A stretch of 41,121 nucleotides of DNA, taken from assembly GCA_900319925.1 (NCBI GenBank), contig ONQE01000010.1, forward strand, positions 1 through 41,121, read 5' to 3'. Below the pieces are notes generated by a model. It saw only the letters and a list, made by a program, of their open reading frames with translations. It did no database searches and had not been told where the DNA came from. The stretch is from an uncultured Bacteroidales bacterium. GTDB taxonomy: Bacteria > Bacteroidota > Bacteroidia > Bacteroidales > WCHB1-69. Of the stretch, positions 23,535 through 31,760 are shown one piece after another (positions within the stretch are counted from its first letter, which is position 1; each line of letters starts with the position of its first letter). The translations under genes were made by a program, and so were the position numbers.

Positions 23535-25094
23535 TCAAATAGCATTGATGAATTTCACGACGGCGTCGCGGTCTTCTTTGCTCAGGTTACGGAATTTCTC
23601 GACGGTCCAGCGGGCGTCACTCTGGGCGCTGCCGTGCCACATGATGGCCTCGATGACGTTGCGGGCGCGGCAGTCATGCAGACGGTCGCTGGAGCCGGTG
23701 CATACGTTGGAGAGGCCGCGACCCCACAGCGGGGTGGTGCGGCACCAGCCGGTGCGGATGTCGTTCTTCATGCAAAGACGGTGTTGCACCATGTCGGTGT
23801 AAGGCCATATCTTCTGGTTGGGGTAACGCGGCAGACGCTGGTCGCCGGTGGTGAAGAAGCCGTTGGGGTCGGTGAAACGGTCGGGACCGGTGGTCCAGCT
23901 GGGACGGTGGCAGGTGGCACAGCCGATCTCGCGGAAAATCTTGCGGCCTTTCTGCACCTCCTCGTCTTTGAGGTTACGGGCGGCGGGGACAGCCAAACCG
24001 CGGTGCCAGACCATCAGGTTGACGTAGTCGTCATTGCTCATCTCAGCGGGCAATTCTCTGCTCATCAAGTAGTTGAAGATGTCGGTCTCGGGATTTCCGG
24101 TCTTGTTGTACTCCGGGAAATAGGTGTAGAAGGCGGCCTGCACTTCGGGATCCTGGGAGGCCACGCGGGCGTAGGTCTCGGTCATGTAGTGATAGCGGCG
24201 GTCGCCACGGGTCACGTTGGTGATGTTCCAGATGGCGTTGGCGCCGGGACCGTCCTGCAGCGGACCGCGGGAACAGGCGTAGGTGAAGCGCTTCGGATGG
24301 TTGGTCTTGCCGTAGAGGCCCGTCGTGGCCCAGTCAGTGCCGGCCCACATCGCGGGGTTCAGGTTCGCGCCGGCGTTATACTCACGCTGATACTGAGCCT
24401 TCAGCGAATCGTCGGGGATGGCGTCCAACAAGCCGGTGCCGTAGATGCCGATGGTGGATTCCAGCCGCACCACCTCGCTGCCGTAGGCTAACGGCTGTCC
24501 GCCAACCTCCAGCGGCACGTAGTAGGCGGAAGCGGGGATGTACACCTCCGGATAGATCAGGCTGTAGGTCTCCCCGTCGGGGAAGCGGTTGCCCCACTCG
24601 TCGGTGTAGTCCAACCAGCTGATCTGGATCTGGCTCTCGTCGATGGGCGCCTTGAACGGCGGCACCGCTTTGGTCTGCGGCATACCGGTGAGCGAGCTCA
24701 CGTAATTGCCGTTCTGGTCGGAGACCACCAGCAGGTAGCCGTTGCCCCAGTCGCTGGCGGCGTAGCGGTCCATGCGCTTGCCGTGACCGTAGCCCGGATG
24801 GCAGGCGATACAGGAGCTGCGGATGTAGAGCGGTCCCAACCCGTTGAACGGCGGGGTGTTCTGGGTGAAGTCGCGCTCGAACAGGTATTCGCCGTACTTG
24901 AACGCGGAGATGTCGGTGACCGCCGGGGCGGGGTCCTCATACGCGGACGAGGAGGTGTTGAACGTGGTGCCCAACTTGCCGCCGGCGTAGGTCTCCTCCT
25001 CAATCCAGAACATCTCGCCGTTCTCCGGCTTGTGGCAGCCCACAAACATGATGACTGCCAAGAACAATATCAAACTATTTGTGATCTTTTCCAT
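23535..25094 (-). CDS. Di-haem oxidoredictase (DUF1111/DHOR) lipoprotein
   Basis: A 519-residue exported c-type cytochrome. Lipobox F-V-G-C with Cys 20; two haem-attachment motifs, CIACH at 95-99 and CATCH at 392-396. The segment between carries W-G-N-R-F-P-D-G and E-S-T-I-G-I-Y-G-T-G-L-L-D-A-I-P, characteristic of the DHOR family (old name putative thiol oxidoreductase). Family members are often encoded beside imelysins and are linked to iron uptake; the redox partner is not known. Start codon lies directly after a heptamer array. Confidence 0.92.
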   Translation of the reverse strand: MEKITNSLILFLAVIMFVGCHKPENGEMFWIEEETYAGGKLGTTFNTSSSAYEDPAPAVTDISAFKYGEYLFERDFTQNTPPFNGLGPLYIRSSCIACHPGYGHGKRMDRYAASDWGNGYLLVVSDQNGNYVSSLTGMPQTKAVPPFKAPIDESQIQISWLDYTDEWGNRFPDGETYSLIYPEVYIPASAYYVPLEVGGQPLAYGSEVVRLESTIGIYGTGLLDAIPDDSLKAQYQREYNAGANLNPAMWAGTDWATTGLYGKTNHPKRFTYACSRGPLQDGPGANAIWNITNVTRGDRRYHYMTETYARVASQDPEVQAAFYTYFPEYNKTGNPETDIFNYLMSRELPAEMSNDDYVNLMVWHRGLAVPAARNLKDEEVQKGRKIFREIGCATCHRPSWTTGPDRFTDPNGFFTTGDQRLPRYPNQKIWPYTDMVQHRLCMKNDIRTGWCRTTPLWGRGLSNVCTGSSDRLHDCRARNVIEAIMWHGSAQSDARWTVEKFRNLSKEDRDAVVKFINAI

Positions 25095-25127
25095 AACTAC
25101 TAACTGCTAACTACTAACTGCTAACTA
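25095..25127 (-). repeat. Heptamer array between imelysin and di-haem genes
   Basis: On the minus strand TTAGCAG/TTAGTAG units begin with the imelysin stop codon (TAG) and run up to the ATG of the di-haem gene. Confidence 0.85.
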
Positions 25128-26270
25128 ATCTTCGTACGTTCTCAACGCTTCATTCACCTTCGACAGCACGTCGTCGAGGTTCTGGCAGGCTTCGATGGCC
25201 TCGGCGTTCTTGGCGTTGGTGTAGTTGTTCACGAACGGGCGCGGCATCGCACTGATCTTGTCCAGTGCGGTGTTGATGGCCTCCTCGACCTCGTTGTCAA
25301 GCTTGGAGTCCATCTTCTTGACGTAGGCGTGCAGGGAGAGCTTGTCGTTGCGCTGCCCTTCGATGCCGCCGTAGTAGGCGTTCTGGATGCTGAGGATGTT
25401 GTCGTGGAAGTCGTCGATGGACTTCTGGCTGTAGGGGGATTCGATGTAGTTGGGATCCTCGCCGTTGTAGGGCTTGCCGATCTTGGAGGTACCCACCTCG
25501 TCGGCGATGGTCTTGCAGCCATCGACGATGGCCATGAGACCCATCACGCTGCTGGCGTAGGTGCTGCCCGGATTGCCCGCCTTCTTGAGGTTGTCGCCGT
25601 AGCTGTAGCTGCCGCCGTTGACGGTGCTGTTCAGCTCCAGCTCCTCGACTTTGTCGCGGTGCGTCTTGGCGGCGGCATCGCCGATCCAGCTCACCTCGAG
25701 TTGGAAGCAGCGGTTGCGCAGGTCGCCAGCAACGGCCACGGCATAGACCATCTGCGTCTCGGTGACCTCGCTGGCGTCTCTCGCCTGTCCGTTGTTGAAG
25801 AGGATGTACTCGATGCCGTGGAACCCGAGCAGGGCGTTGCCGAGCTGCTCGCCAGCCACCACATCGCCGTCCTCACCGGCCAGCGCGGCCAGCATGTTCG
25901 GACTGTTCATCAGGTTGTTGAAGGCATCCACGTCCAACGGCCAGGAGTCGATGTGCGGGTCGATGCCGAAGTCGGAGGCGGCGCCGAAGAGGAAAGCCTC
26001 GCTCTTCTCCCACCAGGCGCGTGCGGCGAGGAACGTCTCGCACACCTTGTTCAGGTCACTCTGCGAGTGGCTGCTCTGGAAGGCCTTCAGCTCGTTGACC
26101 AGCTGCTCCGTGGAGTTGGCCAGATTCGTGTACGTCGGCGCGATGGTGTGGTTGACGTACTGCTCCAGCACTTGAGCCTGTTTCTCGTCTACCAGCTCTC
26201 CGCTGCCATGTTTGCATCCCATGCTCAGGAATGCGATTGCCACCATTGTGGCGATGATTGTTTTTTTCAT
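25125..26270 (-). CDS. Imelysin-like (peptidase M75 family) lipoprotein
   Basis: A 381-residue lipoprotein: M-K-K-T-I-I-A-T-M-V signal, L-S-M-G-C lipobox (Cys 19), then the all-helical imelysin fold. The family signature GxHxxE is present as G-F-H-G-I-E at 149-154, with the earlier D-I-D-S-W-P-L-like block at 104-113. Imelysins are outer-surface or periplasmic proteins linked to iron acquisition (ICMP/IrpA); protease activity is doubtful. Lies between a porin and a di-haem protein in one orientation, so the three likely act together in iron or haem handling. Confidence 0.92.
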   Translation of the reverse strand: MKKTIIATMVAIAFLSMGCKHGSGELVDEKQAQVLEQYVNHTIAPTYTNLANSTEQLVNELKAFQSSHSQSDLNKVCETFLAARAWWEKSEAFLFGAASDFGIDPHIDSWPLDVDAFNNLMNSPNMLAALAGEDGDVVAGEQLGNALLGFHGIEYILFNNGQARDASEVTETQMVYAVAVAGDLRNRCFQLEVSWIGDAAAKTHRDKVEELELNSTVNGGSYSYGDNLKKAGNPGSTYASSVMGLMAIVDGCKTIADEVGTSKIGKPYNGEDPNYIESPYSQKSIDDFHDNILSIQNAYYGGIEGQRNDKLSLHAYVKKMDSKLDNEVEEAINTALDKISAMPRPFVNNYTNAKNAEAIEACQNLDDVLSKVNEALRTYED

Positions 26271-26334
26271 ATTGTATTTGTTTTAGTTTGTTTCATTTCT
26301 ACAGCTCCCGCAGTCCGAACATCTCTTCTGTGTC

Positions 26335-26411
26335 AAGCCCCACACTGCGCTGCGCTTGTATGGGGTTACCTGCACTTTGTGCGTCTTGCCCCTCCGGGGC
26401 TGTTCAAGGAA
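26335..26411 (-). repeat. Dispersed hairpin repeat, inverted copy
   Basis: Reverse complement reads TTCCTTGAACAGCCCCGGAG followed by GGGGCAAGACGC and the CCCCATAC...GTGTGGGG stem. With 23451-23529 it brackets the imelysin and di-haem genes in opposite orientation. Confidence 0.7.
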
Positions 26412-26457
26412 TAATATTCATACATGTCTGTCCATCGTTCATCCTTTCGCGACCGCC

Positions 26458-26479
26458 TAACCCATAACCCTTAAACCTT
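26458..26479 (-). repeat. Heptamer-type repeat trailing the porin gene
   Basis: Minus strand GGTTTAAGGGTTATGGGTTA; the porin stop codon TAA (26471-26473) lies inside it. Confidence 0.7.
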
Positions 26480-27817
26480 CTTATGGAACTCCTTGCTGAA
26501 CATTCCTGCCCAGGTGATGCCGAGGGCGCACCAGGGCTCGGGGTTGTACTGCTCCTTGAGGAGGCGGACGCCGCCCTCGGCCTTGATGACGATTTCCTTG
26601 ATGGGGCTGTAGTTGAGGCCGCCGCTGACACAGTGGCGGTCGGTCCAGGCGTAGTCGGTCATGTTGTGGCCGGGGATGTAGGAGTCGTAGTATTCGTAAC
26701 GGGCGAAAACATAGAGTTTGTGACGGTCCATCTTGGGGTTCTTGTGGTGATGGAAGACGTCGTAGCCGACTTCGCCGCCCGCGCTCCACGCCGACTGTCC
26801 CACGAGGGTCTGCGGGTAGGGGGCTTGCGAGCTGTGGGGCAGGGTGGAGTTGTAAACGGAAATCAACTCGCAGTCGCTCAGGTAGCCGTAGAGACCGCTG
26901 CCGCGCAAGATGAGGCCGTCGGTCTTGTAACTGAAATCGAGGCCGCCGATGACGGTGGTGCCGCGCACGTCCGCGTAACGAGAGGAACCCTCGTCGGTGA
27001 TGATGTCGTTGCGGAAGGTGTTGCCCACGAAGCCGCTGACGCCGATGTGCAATCCTTTAATGCTGTAGTTGTCGACACGCGCGGCTACGGCCAGCTTGTT
27101 GGCGACGCGGAACTCGTAGGGCGAGGCCGAACCGTCGTGCGCCCAGCCGGAGACGCTGAACATGCTGGAGTTGAGCGACGGGATGAGCATCACGTCATAG
27201 CGCCACCCCTTGATGCGGCCCCAGACCTCGATGCCGGTTTCGTGCCACGTGCAGGGGATGATGGTGTTCTCGCCCTCGGGACGATAGACCCCGAAGAACT
27301 CGGTGGGCAGGTGGGCATTGTTGGTGCCGCCGACGGGTACCACGATATGGCCGGCGCGGATGTTCATCTTCCCGCCCCAGAAGGCCTTCTGCAACCAGAA
27401 CTGCTCCAAGGCCACCTCGCCGCCGCGCTCGATCTCCTTCTCGAATTCGCCAGTCTCCTCGGCCTCCACCTCCACGGCCGACTCGGTGCCGCCGTGCTCG
27501 AACTCAATCTCCGTGTTGAAACTCCAGCCGTGGCCGAAATCATAGCCTAACATGATGACAGCGTGCGGCAAGTCAACGCGGCCGTGCCCCTTCGAATCGG
27601 TGTAGTTGGCTGCGTGTGAATAACGGAACACGTTGTCGCTGAAGAAGTTGTACTTATAGACAGCTTCGCCGTAGCCACCAATGGTGAGCGTGCCTAACGA
27701 TTTGCCCTTAACCGACGTCGTTTCTTTAACGCTCGCGGTATCTTGCTTCTGTGCTATAACGGTCTGAAAACCAAATAATAATGCCACAGCTACAGTGAAG
27801 AGTATCTTTTTATGCAT
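26471..27817 (-). CDS. Outer-membrane beta-barrel porin
   Basis: A 448-residue exported protein: signal M-H-K-K-I-L-F-T-V-A-V-A-L-L-F-G, cleavage near V-I-A-Q. The mature chain alternates polar and aromatic residues through a long barrel: G-G-Y-G-E-A-V-Y-K-Y, W-S-F-N-T-E-I-E-F-E-H-G, M-N-I-R-A-G-H-I-V-V-P-V-G-G-T-N, and ends in repeated strands such as Y-V-F-A-R-Y-E-Y-Y-D. It resembles the phosphate-selective OprP/OprO-like porins of Bacteroidota; the substrate is unknown. It is the first gene of the minus-strand locus, and a weak -7 element lies just upstream at 27838-27845. Confidence 0.82.
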   Translation of the reverse strand: MHKKILFTVAVALLFGFQTVIAQKQDTASVKETTSVKGKSLGTLTIGGYGEAVYKYNFFSDNVFRYSHAANYTDSKGHGRVDLPHAVIMLGYDFGHGWSFNTEIEFEHGGTESAVEVEAEETGEFEKEIERGGEVALEQFWLQKAFWGGKMNIRAGHIVVPVGGTNNAHLPTEFFGVYRPEGENTIIPCTWHETGIEVWGRIKGWRYDVMLIPSLNSSMFSVSGWAHDGSASPYEFRVANKLAVAARVDNYSIKGLHIGVSGFVGNTFRNDIITDEGSSRYADVRGTTVIGGLDFSYKTDGLILRGSGLYGYLSDCELISVYNSTLPHSSQAPYPQTLVGQSAWSAGGEVGYDVFHHHKNPKMDRHKLYVFARYEYYDSYIPGHNMTDYAWTDRHCVSGGLNYSPIKEIVIKAEGGVRLLKEQYNPEPWCALGITWAGMFSKEFHKKV

Positions 27818-27939
27818 AAACTATATTTTTATGACGCAAAAGTGTAAAAACAATAGCGGAGGCGTCATACCCAAAATTGATGATTTGCGGTCGGGGCGAT
27901 AATAAGAAATGAGGATACAAACTCACTCGACATTTTTCG

Positions 27940-27947
27940 TATTTTTG
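27940..27947 (+). promoter_or_regulatory. -7 element (TATTTTTG) ahead of fabG
   Basis: Exact TAnnTTTG match, 152 bp before the fabG start; the leader consists of heptamer repeats. Confidence 0.6.
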
Positions 27948-27984
27948 CCGCGCCAAAAGAATGCACTGCTTTCCCTTGGCCAAC

Positions 27985-28095
27985 AATCAAAGTCATAAGT
28001 CAAAACTCAAAAGTCAAAACTCAAAACTCATAAGTCATAAGTCAAAAGTCAAAAGTCAAAACTCATAAGTCATAAGTCATAAATCATAAATCAAA
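27985..28095 (+). repeat. Heptamer array leading fabG (CATAAGT/CAAAACT type)
   Basis: About fifteen units such as CATAAGT, CAAAAGT, CAAAACT at 7-bp period, ending within a few bases of the ATG at 28099. Confidence 0.85.
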
Positions 28096-28098
28096 GAT

Positions 28099-28827
28099 AT
28101 GAAATACGCATTGATAACCGGAGGTTCCCGCGGCATCGGACGTGCCGTGGCCTTGCGCCTCTCCCGTGACGGGATGCCCGTCATCGTCAATTATGTGAGC
28201 AACGACGCTGCCGCCGAAGAGACGAAACAGCTGATCGAAAGTCAGGGCGGGGTGTGCGAGCTGCTGAAGTTCGACATCGCCAACGAGCAGGCCGTGGATG
28301 CCGCCTTGGAAGGCTGGGAACAGTCCCACCCCGAGGATTTCATCGCCGTCCTGGTGAACAACGCCGGCACACGCCGCGACAACCTGATGATCATGCTCTC
28401 CGACGAGGATTGGCACAGCGTCATCGACGCCCCCCTGAACGGCTTCTTCTACATCACGCGCCGCGTGGTGAAGACGATGCTGCGCAAACGCGAGGGCCGC
28501 ATCGTCAACATGGCGTCGCTCTCGGGTCTGAAGGGCGTGCCCGGACAGACCAACTACAGTGCCGCCAAGGCCGCCATCATCGGGGCCACGAAGGCGCTGG
28601 CCCAGGAGGTCGCCAAACGCAAGGTCACCGTCAACGCCGTGGCACCCGGCTTCATCGCCACCGACATGACGGCAGGACTGGACGAAGCCGAGCTGAGCAA
28701 GATGATTCCCGCACAGCGTTTCGGCACCCCCGACGAGGTGGCCGCCGCCGTCGCCTTCCTCGCCTCTCCCGAGGCATCCTACATCACCGGGCAGGTGATT
28801 CAGGTGAATGGAGGGATGTACAGTTAG
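28099..28827 (+). CDS. fabG: 3-oxoacyl-ACP reductase (FabG-type SDR)
   Basis: A 242-residue NADPH-dependent short-chain dehydrogenase that reduces 3-oxoacyl-ACP. Cofactor site T-G-G-S-R-G-I-G at 7-14; N-N-A-G at 87-90; catalytic S140, Y153, K157 (N-Y-S-A-A-K); P-G-F-I-A-T-D-M loop; C-terminal N-G-G-M. The next gene is a ketosynthase on the same strand. Since that gene resembles the synthases of aryl polyene clusters and an aryl-starter ammonia-lyase lies at 4.2 kb, this is probably a pathway-specific FabG, not the housekeeping one (inference). The stop lies in a heptamer array. Confidence 0.9.
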   Translation: MKYALITGGSRGIGRAVALRLSRDGMPVIVNYVSNDAAAEETKQLIESQGGVCELLKFDIANEQAVDAALEGWEQSHPEDFIAVLVNNAGTRRDNLMIMLSDEDWHSVIDAPLNGFFYITRRVVKTMLRKREGRIVNMASLSGLKGVPGQTNYSAAKAAIIGATKALAQEVAKRKVTVNAVAPGFIATDMTAGLDEAELSKMIPAQRFGTPDEVAAAVAFLASPEASYITGQVIQVNGGMYS

Positions 28828-28880
28828 TAGTTAGCAGTTAGTAGTTAGTAGTTAGCAGTTAGTAGTTAGCAGTTAGCAGT
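28822..28880 (+). repeat. Heptamer array trailing fabG
   Basis: About eight TTAGTAG/TTAGCAG units; the fabG TAG at 28825-28827 is in the first. Confidence 0.85.
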
Positions 28881-28891
28881 GCCCTCTGGAA

Positions 28892-28930
28892 ATTCCTTGA
28901 GCAGTCATGGCAGGGACAAGAGCTCGGTAG
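28892..28930 (+). repeat. Dispersed repeat copy (TTCCTTGAGCAG...GAGCTCGGTAG)
   Basis: Same ends as the two copies at 7578-7668, with a degenerate centre (CATGGCAGGGACAA). Confidence 0.65.
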
Positions 28931-28966
28931 GAATTCGGATGGCAATGAAATGATGATGAACATAAT

Positions 28967-30193
28967 ATGATGAAAGACAAACGTGTTGTTATCACCGGTA
29001 TGGGGATATGGTCGTGCATCGGCACGACGTTGGACGAGGTGGCGCAGAGTTTGCGCGAAGGCCGGTGCGGCCTCGGCAACGACCCTTCGCGACTGGAGTA
29101 CGGCTACCATTGCGACTTGACGGGCATCGTGCCGGAACCGGACCTGAAGCCGCTGTTGCACAGACGGTTACGCACAGGACTCTCGCAGGAGGCCGCGTTC
29201 GCCTATATGGCCTCCCGTCAGGCGTTCGAACAGGCGGGAATCGATGAGGAGTACCGCCTCGCACACGAAATCGGCGTGATTTTCGGCAACGACTCATCCG
29301 CGAAGGCCATCATCGAGACGGACAGGGCGTTAGTGCAGCGCCCCGACACCGAGCTCCTCGGCTCCGGGCTGATTTTCCAGTCGATGAACTCCACGGTGAA
29401 CATGAATATGAACAGCATCTTCCGGCTGCGGGGCATCAACTTCTCGGTCAGCGCGGCCTGCGCCAGCGGCAGCCACGCCGTCGGTCTGGGTTACCTGCTC
29501 ATCCGGCAGGGACTGCAGGATATGGTACTGTGCGGCGGCGCCCAAGAGGTGAACACCTTCGCGATGTCGTCGTTCGATGCACTGGGCGCCTTCTCCAAAA
29601 GGGTGGGGGAACCGCTGAAGGCCTCCCGTCCCTTCGACCGCGACCGCGACGGTCTGGTGCCGAGCGGTGGCGCGGCGGCGTTGGTGCTGGAAGACTACGA
29701 CCATGCTGTCCGGCGCGGCGCGACCATCCTCGCCGAAGTCGCCGGCTACGGGTTCTCCTCCAACGGAGGCGGCATCTCCGAACCCTCCGACGACGGCAGC
29801 GTCACCGCGATGATGCGGGCCATGGAGGCGGCAGACATCACCCCGGCCGACATCGACTACGTGAGTGCGCACGCCACAGGCACGCCACAGGGAGACCGCT
29901 TCGAGGCCATCGCCTTGGATCGCATCTTCCACGGCCACCGCGCCCTCATCAGCTCCACGAAAGGGATGACTGGCCACGAGTGCTGGATGTCCGGCGCCAG
30001 CGAACTGGTCTATTCCGCCCTCATGATGCGCGACGGCTTCGTGGCCCGGAACTACAACCTCGAGAACCCCGATGAGGATACCGCCAAGCTGAACATCGCC
30101 AAAGACACGGTCGAAATGCCTGTGCGCACCGTGCTGAGCAACAGCTTCGGCTTCGGCGGCACAAACTCTGCCGTGGTATTGAAGAGTATGTAA
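28967..30193 (+). CDS. Beta-ketoacyl synthase (aryl polyene-type KAS II)
   Basis: A 408-residue condensing enzyme with the complete Cys-His-His triad: Cys 165 in S-A-A-C-A-S-G, His 302 in S-A-H-A-T-G-T, His 337 in S-T-K-G-M-T-G-H-E. The end segment G-F-V-A-R-N-Y-N-L-E-N-P-D and the C-W-M-S-G-A-S-E-L-V-Y block fit the ketosynthases of Bacteroidota aryl polyene/flexirubin clusters better than housekeeping FabF. It extends an acyl-ACP chain, and the FabG upstream would do the following reduction. An in-frame second Met follows the first directly. A fumC terminator hairpin begins just past the stop. Confidence 0.9.
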   Translation: MMKDKRVVITGMGIWSCIGTTLDEVAQSLREGRCGLGNDPSRLEYGYHCDLTGIVPEPDLKPLLHRRLRTGLSQEAAFAYMASRQAFEQAGIDEEYRLAHEIGVIFGNDSSAKAIIETDRALVQRPDTELLGSGLIFQSMNSTVNMNMNSIFRLRGINFSVSAACASGSHAVGLGYLLIRQGLQDMVLCGGAQEVNTFAMSSFDALGAFSKRVGEPLKASRPFDRDRDGLVPSGGAAALVLEDYDHAVRRGATILAEVAGYGFSSNGGGISEPSDDGSVTAMMRAMEAADITPADIDYVSAHATGTPQGDRFEAIALDRIFHGHRALISSTKGMTGHECWMSGASELVYSALMMRDGFVARNYNLENPDEDTAKLNIAKDTVEMPVRTVLSNSFGFGGTNSAVVLKSM

Positions 30194-30197
30194 AAAA

Positions 30198-30230
30198 GGT
30201 GCAGAGATGCCCTAAATGCGTCTCTGCACC
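30198..30230 (-). terminator. Terminator downstream of fumC
   Basis: Stem GGTGCAGAGA/TCTCTGCACC with a 13-base interior, followed on the minus strand by TTTTTT. It lies about 55 bp after the fumC stop and directly after the ketosynthase stop, so it may separate both convergent genes. Confidence 0.7.
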
Positions 30231-30283
30231 CTCAATCCTGATATCTCAGTTTATCCAAGACAGAGGCGAATGATTATCCGCCC

Positions 30284-31654
30284 CTATAGTTGCATCCAAT
30301 TATCGAAATCCTCGGCAGTTACAAGTCCTAATTCAAGTGCTGATTCACGTAGGGTGAGCCCGTGTTCGTGCGCGTGCTGCGCGATTTTCGCGGCGTTGTA
30401 GTAGCCAATATGCGGGTTGAGCTTCGTGACCAACATCAGCGAGTTGTGGAGATGCATGGAGATGCGCTCCAAATTGGGCTTTATCCCCTTGAGGCAGTGG
30501 TCGTTGAAGGAGTTGATAACATCGGCGAGCAGCCGTGACGACTGCAGCAGGTTGCGCCCGATGAGCGGCATGAAGACGTTGAGCTGCAGATGCCCCTGCA
30601 TGGCGCCGGTGGTGATGGCCACGTCGTTACCGATAACCTGGCAGCAGACCTGCGACAAAGCCTCGCACTGCGTGGGGTTCACCTTGCCGGGCATAATCGA
30701 GGACCCCGGCTCGTTGGCGGGCAGAACCACCTCGCCGAAACCGCAACGCGGACCCGAATTCAGCAGACGGAAATCGTTGGCGATCTTCATCAGCGACACC
30801 GCCAACCGTTTGAACGCCCCCGACATCTCGCTCAGCGAATCGTGGGTGGCCATCGCCTCGAACTTGTTGGGCGCGTTAGTGAACGTATATCCCGTGAATT
30901 GGTTGATGTATTTCAAAGCGATTTTGTCGTAGCCCTCCGGTGTGTTGATGCCGTTGCCAACCGCCGTCCCGCCGATGGGGAGTTCCATCAAGTGCTTGAG
31001 ACTCTGCTGGATGACCTCGTAGCCATGCTCCAACTGCGACAGATGGCCCGACAGCTCGTCACCCAAGGTCAGCGGGGTGGCATCCATCAAGTGGGTGCGC
31101 CCGATCTTCTTGATGTCGGCATATTCGGCGACCTTCTCGCGGTAGGTGGCCATCATGCGCTCCAAAGCCGGCAGCGTGCGGGTCATGATGCTGATCGCTG
31201 TGGCGATGCGCATACCCGTGGGGAAGATGTCGTTGGTCGATTGCGACTTGTTGACGTCGTCGTTGGGCGACAGGTAGAGCGGGTAGTCGGTGAGCTGGCC
31301 GCCATGCAACAGCTGAGCACGGTGGGCGATCACCTCGTTGACGTTCATGTTGGTCTGCGTTCCCGAGCCAGTCTGCCAGATGTGCAGCGGGAACTGGTCG
31401 TCCCATTGGCCGCCGGTGATTTCATCGACCACGCGCACGATCAGGTCGCGTTTGTCCTCCGGCAGCACGCCGCAGTCGTAGTTGGCACACGCGGCCGCCT
31501 TCTTGGCCGTCGCAATGCCGTAGATGATTTCGATGGGGATGTGTTTCTTGCCGATCTGGAAGTTCTCCATCGCCCGTTGTGTCTGCGCGCCCCACAGCTT
31601 GTCGGCCTCGACGCGCATTTCGCCTAATGTGTCTTTTTCGATTCTGTATTCCAT
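30284..31654 (-). CDS. fumC: Fumarate hydratase, class II
   Basis: A 456-residue oxygen-stable fumarase that interconverts fumarate and malate in the cytoplasm. Family blocks: L-W-G-A-Q-T-Q-R-A at the start, G-S-G-T-Q-T-N-M-N-V-N-E-V, G-R-T-H-L-M-D-A-T-P, and the signature G-S-S-I-M-P-G-K-V-N-P-T-Q with its catalytic Ser. Length is normal. A heptamer array leads directly to its ATG. Cannot be separated from aspartase by one motif alone, but the residues around T-Q-T-N-M-N fit fumarase. Confidence 0.93.
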   Translation of the reverse strand: MEYRIEKDTLGEMRVEADKLWGAQTQRAMENFQIGKKHIPIEIIYGIATAKKAAACANYDCGVLPEDKRDLIVRVVDEITGGQWDDQFPLHIWQTGSGTQTNMNVNEVIAHRAQLLHGGQLTDYPLYLSPNDDVNKSQSTNDIFPTGMRIATAISIMTRTLPALERMMATYREKVAEYADIKKIGRTHLMDATPLTLGDELSGHLSQLEHGYEVIQQSLKHLMELPIGGTAVGNGINTPEGYDKIALKYINQFTGYTFTNAPNKFEAMATHDSLSEMSGAFKRLAVSLMKIANDFRLLNSGPRCGFGEVVLPANEPGSSIMPGKVNPTQCEALSQVCCQVIGNDVAITTGAMQGHLQLNVFMPLIGRNLLQSSRLLADVINSFNDHCLKGIKPNLERISMHLHNSLMLVTKLNPHIGYYNAAKIAQHAHEHGLTLRESALELGLVTAEDFDNWMQL

Positions 31655-31658
31655 TTAT

Positions 31659-31756
31659 TTGGTTTAAGGTTTAAGGATTATGGTTTAAGGGTTAAGGTTT
31701 ATGGGTTATGGGTTAAGGTTTATGGGTTATGGGTTAAGGTTTATGGGTTATGGGGA
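31659..31756 (-). repeat. Heptamer array leading fumC (CCATAAA/CCTTAAC type)
   Basis: On the minus strand variants of CCCATAA and CCTTAAA at 7-bp period run from near the porin stop to the fumC ATG. Confidence 0.8.
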
Positions 31757-31760
31757 CAGG

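Noticed and set aside
27985-28095. CRISPR array
   Set aside because: The unit is 7 bp with no spacers, and no cas genes are present.
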